Below, in pieces: positions 1-4,926 of a stretch of DNA of 5,427 nucleotides. The first letter of the stretch is position 1, and each line of letters starts with the position of its first letter. A model generated the notes under the pieces. It was given only the letters and a program-made list of their open reading frames with translations, was not told the DNA's origin and ran no database searches. This DNA is from Acidobacteriota bacterium (lineage in GTDB: Bacteria > Acidobacteriota > Terriglobia > Terriglobales > Acidobacteriaceae), in contig JAJZFE010000371.1 in assembly GCA_021798655.1 (NCBI GenBank), positions 1 to 5,427 of the forward strand. Direction: 5' to 3'. The position numbers and the translations under genes were made by a program.

Positions 1-932
1 CCCTGCCACGCGCGCGGCGTCTCCGGTCCATCCAGCGCCTGTAGGATCGGCGTCGCATCCTGATACGAGAGCGGGTTCGACGGGATCGACGGCTGGTTCA
101 TCTTCGCTGGGTCCATAATGCGCTCGGAGTCCGGCAGGTCCGGCGTCGACGCAACACCCGGTGTCTCCGGATCTCCCGGATAAATTGGCAGAAACTGCAC
201 GCTGCCGCGCTGCACCCCGGTTGCCGGGCGGTACGGCCCACGCGGATACATATCGCCTTTCACATAGCCATCGTCGGCCGGGTCGGAGTAAATCAGCACG
301 CCCGCCGCCCCATATTGTTGCGCGATGTAGACCTTTACTCCGCGAAAGTTTTCGCCATAGCGCACGATGACGATCTTGCCCTTCACGCTCACCCCCAGCG
401 AGGCCAGCTTCTTGAAGTCCTCCAGCGTGCCAAAATTCGCATACACCACATCCGCCGTGACATCGCCCGACGGCGACGACCCATGGAATGCAGGCAGGAT
501 GCGCGGATCATTCTGGAATGGATCGCCGCCATACGCTGTAGGATCGACGTGCTCAGGCGTTGGCCCCGACATCAGCTTTTTCCCACTGCCGTCGAACGCC
601 TCAATCTCAATCTTCACCGGCTTGTTCAGCCACACGCGGAACGGCTGAATCGTCGTCTGCAAACCGGCGGCCTTGAACTTCTCGGCGACATAGAGCGCAG
701 TCTGGTGGTCCTCCGGCGAACTCGCCCAGTGTGGCGCCGCCGTCAGAATCTTCAACTCCTCGCCCGCCAGTTTTGCGTCGGGAATGCCCAGGAACGCATG
801 GTCCCACCGCGCCTGCTGCGAGAAGTCACCGTAACCGAACACGCGCGCCGCAGGCGTTTGTGCGTTCGTAGCACCAGAAGAAAGAAGAGGGAAGACGAGC
901 AATGAAACGGCCCAGGCTGCAAATCGACGCAT
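1..932 (-). CDS. Secreted M28-family peptidase, glutamate carboxypeptidase II-like (N-terminal part, cut by window edge)
   Basis: Reading leftward from the ATG at 932, 310 codons stay open to the edge, so the C-terminal part and stop are missing. Residues 1-24 form a signal peptide (Arg2-Arg3, a hydrophobic core, and a likely cut after Ala-Thr-Asn-Ala). Residues about 155-250 match the protease-associated domain of glutamate carboxypeptidase II/PSMA: GDVTADVVYANF, GKIVIVRYG, FRGVKV, LIYSDPAD and GVQRG, followed by YPGDPETPG and PSIPSNPLSY. Family members run to about 700-750 residues and are dizinc exopeptidases releasing C-terminal acidic residues. All zinc ligands lie outside the window, so activity cannot be judged. 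An AGGAG (complement of 942-946) sits 9 nt before the start, and a weak -10-like TACACT lies at 961-966. mscL is 64 nt upstream on the same strand. A periplasmic or exported peptide-scavenging role is inferred. Confidence 0.9.
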   Translation of the reverse strand, partial: MRRFAAWAVSLLVFPLLSSGATNAQTPAARVFGYGDFSQQARWDHAFLGIPDAKLAGEELKILTAAPHWASSPEDHQTALYVAEKFKAAGLQTTIQPFRVWLNKPVKIEIEAFDGSGKKLMSGPTPEHVDPTAYGGDPFQNDPRILPAFHGSSPSGDVTADVVYANFGTLEDFKKLASLGVSVKGKIVIVRYGENFRGVKVYIAQQYGAAGVLIYSDPADDGYVKGDMYPRGPYRPATGVQRGSVQFLPIYPGDPETPGVASTPDLPDSERIMDPAKMNQPSIPSNPLSYQDATPILQALDGPETPRAWQ

Positions 933-996
933 GATAGAAAGCTCCTGACGAATTGTTAGGAGTGTACGTGAAGATCGCAGTTGGGCCGCAACAAAA

Positions 997-1395
997 CTAG
1001 ACAGGCTGGGTGCAGAATTTGCAGCGAGTCGCCGCCACCGGAATGTCGCCGAGGCACTGTGGGCAGGGCTTCGTCGTAGGTGCAGCCGCCACCGGTGGAT
1101 TGAATTTCTTCAGCAGGTACTGCGTCGGCAGCACGAGAAAGAAGTACACCACCCCGGCGATCAGCAGAAAGTTAATAATCGCGGTGAGGAATGTTCCGTA
1201 CTTGATCTCGCCACCATGCAGGTGCCCCACCAGGTAGTCGAAGTTCGGCTTCCCTACGACCGCACCGAGCAGCGGGTTGATGATGTTGGTCGTCAGCGCC
1301 GTGACAATCGACGTGAAGGCAGCGCCGATGATGACCGCGACCGCTAGGTCCATCACATTGCCGCGCAGGATAAAATCGCGAAATCCCTTAAGCAT
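997..1395 (-). CDS. mscL: Large-conductance mechanosensitive channel MscL with C-terminal Cys4 knuckle
   Basis: This 132-residue protein is close to the usual MscL length (136 in E. coli). It starts with the amphipathic N-terminal helix MLKGFRDFILRGNVMDLAVA, then has TM1 at about 15-45 (AVIIGAAF glycine/alanine packing), a periplasmic loop at about 46-66, and TM2 at about 67-94. MscL forms a homopentamer in the inner membrane and opens under membrane tension to release solutes during hypo-osmotic shock. The C-terminal end has CPQC (111-114) and CKFC (125-128), a CxxC-x10-CxxC arrangement that could bind zinc, where E. coli MscL has a cytoplasmic helix bundle. GGAGG (complement of 1400-1404) is 4 nt before the ATG, a tight but usable site. 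A -10-like TATACT (complement of 1440-1445) would give a leader of about 38 nt, but I see no good -35. It is divergent from moaDE. Confidence 0.97.
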   Translation of the reverse strand: MLKGFRDFILRGNVMDLAVAVIIGAAFTSIVTALTTNIINPLLGAVVGKPNFDYLVGHLHGGEIKYGTFLTAIINFLLIAGVVYFFLVLPTQYLLKKFNPPVAAAPTTKPCPQCLGDIPVAATRCKFCTQPV

Positions 1396-1513
1396 AGAAC
1401 CTCCGGAGCATTGAAATCGAAAGGCTTGATTGTTCGGCGAGTATAGCGCACGGCCTGCTCCATGCGGTAGAGGGTCATTCCGCTAAACCCGCCGATCGAC
1501 GTATCCTTGACGT
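1396..1513. promoter_or_regulatory. Divergent intergenic region between mscL and moaDE
   Basis: This 118-bp region serves both directions. On the minus strand there is a TATACT hexamer (1445-1440) and a GGAGG Shine-Dalgarno for mscL. On the plus strand there is no Shine-Dalgarno before moaDE, but TATCCT (1502-1507) lies 6 nt before its ATG. No convincing -35 box is seen for either direction. No small ORF, hairpin terminator or repeat stands out. Confidence 0.5.
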
Positions 1514-1514
1514 A
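1502..1514 (+). promoter_or_regulatory. Putative -10 box giving a leaderless moaDE transcript
   Basis: TATCCT at 1502-1507 fits TANNNT, and a six-base gap puts the predicted transcription start on the A of the moaDE ATG (1514). The bases just upstream of the ATG have no purine-rich ribosome binding site, so leaderless initiation would explain the start. There is no recognisable -35, so this rests on position plus the matching arrangement at hfq. Confidence 0.4.
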
Positions 1515-2266
1515 TGAGTGCTTCCGCCATGCGCATCCGCCTCCTGGCCTTCGGCTCCCTGAAGGCTGCCGTCTCTGTTGGCGGCGACTGGCGCGAAGTC
1601 AGCGCCGGCGAGTCCGTTGCCAGCCTGCTCGCGAAGCTCTGCAATGAAGGAGTGATTGACCCGGCAGCGCTTCGTTCCGCGGCCATCGCCGTGAACCAGG
1701 AGTACACCACCCGCACGCACACCCTGCACGATGGCGACGAGGTCGCAATCCTTCCGCCCGTCAGCGGCGGCGCCGAGTCCGGCCAGTCCAATCCCTCCCC
1801 CCGCATCGCCCTCGTGAGAGACCCCATCGATGCTGCCGCCATCGACCGCGAGATCAAATCCGGCGCCGACGGAGCCGTCTGCCTCTTCGACGGCATCGTG
1901 CGCGACAACTCCCGCGGCCGCCGCACCCTGCACCTCGATTACGAGGCCTACGAAGAGATGGCCCTCAAGCAGATGCACCTCCTCCGCGTCGAGGCTATCG
2001 AGCACTTCGGCGTGCGCGAGGTCGCCATCGTCCATCGCCTCGGCCGCCTCACCGTTGGCGAAACCAGCATCTTCATCGCCGTCGCCTCCGCTCATCGTGC
2101 CGCCGCCTTCGACGCCTGCCGCTGGGTCATTGACACCCTGAAAAAAACCGTCCCCATCTGGAAGCGCGAGCAGTTCATCGACGGCGCTGTGTGGGCCGAC
2201 GGCGAGCCCTTCCCCGACGACCTCACCCAAAATCCCATCGCGAATCCCCCAGAGAATTCCAGATGA
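1514..2266 (+). CDS. Fused molybdopterin synthase small and large subunits (MoaD-MoaE)
   Basis: The 250-residue product joins two subunits of molybdopterin synthase, which adds two dithiolene sulfurs to cyclic pyranopterin monophosphate in molybdenum-cofactor synthesis. Residues 6-86 are a MoaD ubiquitin-like fold (MRIRLLAFGSLK to DGDEVAILPPVSGG) ending in Gly85-Gly86. A short linker (87-97) follows, then MoaE at about 98-235. By motif alignment with E. coli MoaE, active-site residues are kept: Arg130 (IVRDN), His194-Arg195 (SAHR), Lys210 and Lys217 (LKK...PIWKRE). Because MoaD works through a free C-terminal Gly-Gly thiocarboxylate, the fusion probably needs cleavage, as reported for M. tuberculosis MoaX. 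The ATG at 1514 is preferred; Met6 (1529) would also leave MoaD intact and has no better ribosome site. The stop overlaps the next gene's start (ATGA). No other moa gene is in the window. Confidence 0.95.
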   Translation: MSASAMRIRLLAFGSLKAAVSVGGDWREVSAGESVASLLAKLCNEGVIDPAALRSAAIAVNQEYTTRTHTLHDGDEVAILPPVSGGAESGQSNPSPRIALVRDPIDAAAIDREIKSGADGAVCLFDGIVRDNSRGRRTLHLDYEAYEEMALKQMHLLRVEAIEHFGVREVAIVHRLGRLTVGETSIFIAVASAHRAAAFDACRWVIDTLKKTVPIWKREQFIDGAVWADGEPFPDDLTQNPIANPPENSR

Positions 2267-3243
2267 GCCTCGCGCTCAGCACCATCGCAACCGCTCTTCT
2301 GCTTTTCCTTCCCGCAGTCGCAGCGCCGCAGTCGCAGCAGGTCGCACCCCTTCAGCCTCCGCCGCTCGCCGCCAGCGCGGCTCCGATCCCCACCCTCCGC
2401 ATCGACGCCCGCCTCGTTAGCGTCGCGCTCAACGTCACCGACGAGCACGGCGCACCCGTCCCCCATCTCGCCGCCGGCGACTTCGATCTCACCGAAGACA
2501 ACCGACCCCAGCGCATCGCCTTCTTCGACAGCGAGCAAACCACCCCGCTCGACATCGTCCTTGCCGTCGACTCCAGCGAGAGCATCTTTCCTGACGACCA
2601 TCTGGAGCGCGATGCCGCCCGCAGCTTCGTCACGTCGCTCCTGCGCCCGCAGGACCGTATCGACCTCATCACCTTCTCCGACAACGTCGACGAACTCGTT
2701 CCCTTCACCAACGATCCCAGGCTCGTGGACAGAGGTCTCGATCGCATCCACCCCGGCGACGCGACGGCTCTCTACGACGCCATCACGCTTGCCAGCCAGC
2801 GCCTCGCCGAGACGCCATCCGCCAACGCCTCCCGTCGCGTCCTCGTCCTCCTCACCGACGGCGAAAACACCACGCGCCACGGCACCTACGCCTCCGCCCT
2901 TGAGGCTGCCGAGCGCGCCGGCGCCATGATCTACGCCCTGATCCTCGTGCCCGTCCAGGCCGACGCAGGCCGCAACACAGGCGGCGAGCACGCTCTCATT
3001 CAGCTCGCCGCGGACACCGGCGGCAAGTCCTACGACGTCGCGCAGCCGGACGATCTCGCCCCCGCCCTGCAGCACGTCTCCGCCGACCTTCGCACCCAGT
3101 ACGCCCTCGGCTACTACGCACCACCGCACTCCGCCGCATCCTCGCCGCTCCGCCACATCCATATGCAACTCAAGGACCCCGCTCTGCGTGCGCGTTACAC
3201 CCTCCGCTATCGCACCGCGTACTTCGCCAGCCCGCAGCCCTGA
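2263..3243 (+). CDS. Secreted VWA-domain protein, 'VWFA-related Acidobacterial domain' type
   Basis: This 326-residue protein begins with a signal-peptide-like hydrophobic stretch (about 5-20), with a likely cut after Ala-Val-Ala and then a Gln/Pro/Ala-rich linker. Residues 46-90 form the N-terminal module typical of the acidobacterial VWA family (VALNVTDEHGAPVPHL, GDFDLTEDNRPQRIAFF). The von Willebrand A domain spans about 95-285. Its metal-ion-dependent adhesion site is complete: DSSES (Asp103, Ser105, Ser107), Thr168 in GDATALYDAI, and Asp199 in LLTDGEN. It therefore probably binds a divalent metal and a protein partner outside the cytoplasm; the partner is unknown. I chose the ATG at 2263 because it overlaps the moaDE stop (ATGA, likely translational coupling) and precedes the signal peptide directly. 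An in-frame ATG at 2191 would add 24 Arg-rich residues. With the chosen start the n-region has no Lys or Arg, which is odd. Confidence 0.9.
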   Translation: MSLALSTIATALLLFLPAVAAPQSQQVAPLQPPPLAASAAPIPTLRIDARLVSVALNVTDEHGAPVPHLAAGDFDLTEDNRPQRIAFFDSEQTTPLDIVLAVDSSESIFPDDHLERDAARSFVTSLLRPQDRIDLITFSDNVDELVPFTNDPRLVDRGLDRIHPGDATALYDAITLASQRLAETPSANASRRVLVLLTDGENTTRHGTYASALEAAERAGAMIYALILVPVQADAGRNTGGEHALIQLAADTGGKSYDVAQPDDLAPALQHVSADLRTQYALGYYAPPHSAASSPLRHIHMQLKDPALRARYTLRYRTAYFASPQP

Positions 3244-3255
3244 GACCCGAACCCT

Positions 3256-3292
3256 GAGACATTCCGCAAGCGCTCACCGTACAATCTCTTCA
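3256..3292 (+). promoter_or_regulatory. Putative promoter for a leaderless hfq transcript
   Basis: TACAAT at 3280-3285 matches the -10 consensus at five of six bases. GAGACA at 3256-3261 matches TTGACA at four of six, with an 18-bp spacer. The predicted start of transcription is the A of the hfq ATG at 3292, six bases after the -10. No Shine-Dalgarno precedes the ATG. This suggests hfq-suhB has its own promoter even though it lies only 48 nt after the VWA gene. Confidence 0.5.
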
Positions 3293-3573
3293 TGGCGACG
3301 AAGAAGCGGCACAAAGGACCACCCGCAGGCGAGACCGGACAGGAAGCCTTGTACCTGAAGTCGCTCAGCGACCGCCAGGTTCCCATCTCCGTCAAACTCC
3401 GCGACGGCGAAGTTGTCAGTGGCTGGATCGAGTACTTCGACGACATGATGCTCCGCCTCACCCGCGAAGGCAAGCCCAACCTTTTCATCTACAAATCGCA
3501 CATCCGCACCATCACCGAGGGTGGACCCTCCGTCCAGCGGCGCAGCCCCAACCGTAAAGAGAGCGCAGGGTAG
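3292..3573 (+). CDS. hfq: Hfq-like (Sm-fold) RNA chaperone, divergent
   Basis: This 93-residue protein carries the bacterial Sm fold. An N-terminal helix (about 17-27, QEALYLKSL) is followed by Sm1 (VPISVKLRDGEVVSGWIEYFD, with Gly39, Gly44 and Asp50 matching invariant Hfq positions) and Sm2 (LFIYKSHIRTI). Hfq proteins form hexameric rings that bind small RNAs and mRNAs. Beyond the fold, residues known to contact RNA in E. coli Hfq are mostly different: Gln41-Phe42 are Asp51-Met52, His57 is Ser69 (YKSH instead of YKHA), rim Arg16/Arg17/Arg19 are Ser26/Asp27/Gln29, and distal Tyr25 is Lys35. Tyr67 and Lys68 are kept. A basic 16-residue N-terminal extension (KKRHK) and a basic tail (RRSPNRK) flank the core. 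No Shine-Dalgarno is seen. The phosphatase gene follows after 3 nt. It could instead be called a generic LSm protein. Confidence 0.85.
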   Translation: MATKKRHKGPPAGETGQEALYLKSLSDRQVPISVKLRDGEVVSGWIEYFDDMMLRLTREGKPNLFIYKSHIRTITEGGPSVQRRSPNRKESAG

Positions 3574-3576
3574 CGA

Positions 3577-4446
3577 ATGTCCGATCTTCTTCTCACCGCA
3601 GAGTCCATCGCACGCGAGGCCGGCGCCCTGCTGCATGAGTTCTACCGCCGTGGCGTCCGCACCGAGTACAAAGGCGACGTCGATCTCGTCACCGAAGCCG
3701 ACCGCGCCAGCGAGGCCCTCATCGGCGCTCGCCTCCGCGCCGCCTTCCCCAATCACGGCATCTACGGCGAAGAGGGAACGCGCGAGGGCATGGACAGCGA
3801 GTTCCGCTGGTATGTCGATCCGCTCGACGGCACCACCAACTTCGCGCACGGCTTCCCCGTCTTCTGCGTCGTTCTCGGCTGCGAGTACCGTCCTCAAGGC
3901 CTCGCCGCAGACCACGATGGCGAGATCATCGCTGGCGTCGTCTACGACCCGCTGCGAGATGAGATGTTCTCCGCCGCACGCGGTGCCGGCGCCACACTCA
4001 ACGGTGAGCCCATCCACGTCTCCCACACCCGCACGCTCGATGAATCCCTCATCGCCACCGGCTTTCCCAGCAAGAAGCGTCACAACAGCCCCAACGTCCA
4101 CTTCTATCAGGAGTTCACGCTGCGCTCGCACGGCGTTCGTCGCGCCGGTTCCGCCGCCATCGATCTCGCCTACGTCGCCTGCGGCCGCCTCGACGGCTAC
4201 TGGGAGTTCCAGCTCAACCCCTGGGACACCTCCGCCGGCTACCTGCTGGTCGAGGAGGCCGGCGGCCGCATCACCCACTTCGACGGCAGTAAATTCACCC
4301 TCGACAGCCGCGAGATCCTCGCCACCAACGGCCTCATCCACCCCGAGATGGAGCACCTCTTCTCCGACATGTTCGCCGGCCGCAACCTCGAACCCATCTG
4401 CACGCCAGCCGAGTTCGCCGCCCGCCGCGCCGCTCAGACACTCTAG
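3577..4446 (+). CDS. suhB: Inositol-monophosphatase family phosphatase (SuhB-like)
   Basis: The 289-residue product is a magnesium-dependent phosphomonoesterase of the inositol monophosphatase family. Motifs in order: VTEAD (38-42), GEEG (64-67, metal-ligand glutamate), the signature DPLDGTTNF (81-89, with Asp81 and Asp84 as metal ligands), GVVYDP, RRAGSAAIDLAYVACGRLDGYWE (split here: RRAGSAAID at 188-196, then the YVACGRLDGYWE stretch), and NPWDTSAG (214-221, Asp217 as third metal ligand). It is slightly longer than E. coli SuhB (267), with a few extra residues around 104-116 and a C-terminal tail. Substrate is not decided by these motifs: inositol-1-phosphate, histidinol-phosphate or other sugar phosphates are all possible. 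E. coli SuhB also acts in Nus-dependent antitermination; whether that applies here is unknown. AGGG at 3567-3570 is 6 nt before the ATG, inside the end of hfq, so co-transcription with hfq is very likely. Confidence 0.93.
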   Translation: MSDLLLTAESIAREAGALLHEFYRRGVRTEYKGDVDLVTEADRASEALIGARLRAAFPNHGIYGEEGTREGMDSEFRWYVDPLDGTTNFAHGFPVFCVVLGCEYRPQGLAADHDGEIIAGVVYDPLRDEMFSAARGAGATLNGEPIHVSHTRTLDESLIATGFPSKKRHNSPNVHFYQEFTLRSHGVRRAGSAAIDLAYVACGRLDGYWEFQLNPWDTSAGYLLVEEAGGRITHFDGSKFTLDSREILATNGLIHPEMEHLFSDMFAGRNLEPICTPAEFAARRAAQTL

Positions 4447-4574
4447 TCGCCGCATACGTCCCGGGCGGTTACTGTAAATTTACGAACGTTCTTCGGACGC
4501 TTCCTGCGTTGTTGCTAAAATAGGTAAAATACTCGTGAAGTTTTGAGTCATAGCAGAATCAAGGAGAAATTGAG
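4447..4574 (+). promoter_or_regulatory. Ferredoxin upstream region: tandem palindromes, AT-rich -10 candidates, Shine-Dalgarno
   Basis: This 128-bp gap is AT-richer than its surroundings. GTAAATTTAC (4474-4483) is a perfect 10-bp palindrome, directly abutted by the perfect 8-bp palindrome GAACGTTC (4484-4491). Further down, TAAAATA occurs twice (4516-4522 and 4525-4531), giving two -10-like hexamers that each match TATAAT at five of six. No good -35 is seen at the right distance. AAGGAGA at 4561-4567 is a strong Shine-Dalgarno 7 nt before the ferredoxin ATG. I see no clear terminator for the phosphatase gene here. Confidence 0.55.
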
Positions 4575-4835
4575 ATGGCGTATGTAATCGCGGAACCCTG
4601 TATTGGCACCAAAGACCGGGCTTGTGTGGACGCTTGCCCCGTAGACTGTATCCACCCCAAGGCTGACGAGACCGGTGCGGATACCGACGATCAGCTCTTC
4701 ATCGACCCCGTCGAGTGCATCGACTGCGGCGCGTGCGTTCCCGTTTGCCCGGTCTCCGCTATCTTCGGCAGTGACGACCTGCCCGAAAAGTGGGAAAGCT
4801 TCCGCGAAAAGAACGCTGCGCACTACGGCCGCTAA
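4575..4835 (+). CDS. fdxA: 7Fe ferredoxin ([3Fe-4S][4Fe-4S], FdxA type)
   Basis: This 86-residue small acidic electron carrier has the cysteine layout of bacterial seven-iron ferredoxins. The first half has Cys9-x7-Cys17-x3-Cys21 and an extra Cys25 (CPVDC). The second has Cys48-x2-Cys51-x2-Cys54-x3-Cys58-Pro. The fourth ligand of a classical first cluster is absent: Thr12 sits where an 8Fe protein has cysteine, so Cys9, Cys17 and Cys58 should hold a [3Fe-4S] cluster, and Cys21, Cys48, Cys51 and Cys54 a [4Fe-4S] cluster. The start PCIGTKDRAC and the tail LPEKWESFREKNAAHYG resemble the Thermus/actinobacterial type. The stretch between cluster motifs (HPKADETGADTDDQ) is a little longer than in Thermus and strongly acidic. 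It is monocistronic, with its own Shine-Dalgarno and a hairpin terminator. Its redox partner is not evident from the neighbours. Confidence 0.96.
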   Translation: MAYVIAEPCIGTKDRACVDACPVDCIHPKADETGADTDDQLFIDPVECIDCGACVPVCPVSAIFGSDDLPEKWESFREKNAAHYGR

Positions 4836-4868
4836 ACCAAATCTCTCCCGCTACTGACACATTGCAAC

Positions 4869-4900
4869 AGCGCGCAGCCCATGCTGCGCGCTTCGCTTTT
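4869..4900 (+). terminator. Rho-independent-type terminator after the ferredoxin gene
   Basis: A perfect 10-bp stem (AGCGCGCAGC at 4869-4878 with GCTGCGCGCT at 4883-4892) closes a four-base CCAT loop. It is followed by TCGCTTTT, a short and interrupted T tract. It lies 33 nt after the ferredoxin stop and 34 nt before the recO start, so it should end the fdxA transcript and separate it from recO. The weak T tract leaves room for read-through. Confidence 0.78.
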
Positions 4901-4926
4901 GTACCCTCACCCACCCCCGGACACCC

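Noticed and set aside
315..905. A 196-residue Arg-rich open frame on the plus strand at the left end
   Set aside because: It is antisense to the glutamate carboxypeptidase-like gene, whose minus-strand translation matches the family across the whole stretch.
2141..2147. A run of seven A in moaDE as a possible frameshift or slippage site
   Set aside because: The zero frame reads AAA AAA Acc, not the A AAA AAA register needed for tandem -1 slippage. No stimulatory hairpin was noticed, and the run encodes the conserved Lys210-Lys211.
1475..2230. A 251-residue minus-strand frame opposite moaDE
   Set aside because: Shadow of a gene with conserved MoaD and MoaE active-site residues; its own translation is Gly/Ala-biased without motifs.
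2092..3168. A 358-residue open frame on the minus strand opposite the VWA gene
   Set aside because: Same reason: Gly/Val/Glu/Asp-rich shadow of a gene with a complete MIDAS motif, with no domain of its own.
3274..4455. A 393-residue open frame on the minus strand opposite hfq and suhB
   Set aside because: It is low-complexity, Gly/Ala/Val/Glu/Asp-rich translation with no recognisable motif, antisense to two well-supported genes. High-GC coding DNA commonly leaves such shadow frames open.
4460..4465. CCCGGG and nearby GC-rich bases after suhB as a terminator
   Set aside because: The possible stem is only four to six pairs, imperfect, and has no T tract.
3521..4477. A 318-residue plus-strand frame overlapping suhB
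   Set aside because: Ser/Pro/Ala/Thr-rich frame-shifted reading of the phosphatase gene; nothing recognisable.
4854..4907. CTGACA (4854-4859) with TACCCT (4902-4907) as a recO promoter
   Set aside because: The spacing of about 42 bp is far too long for a -35/-10 pair, and the terminator hairpin lies between them.
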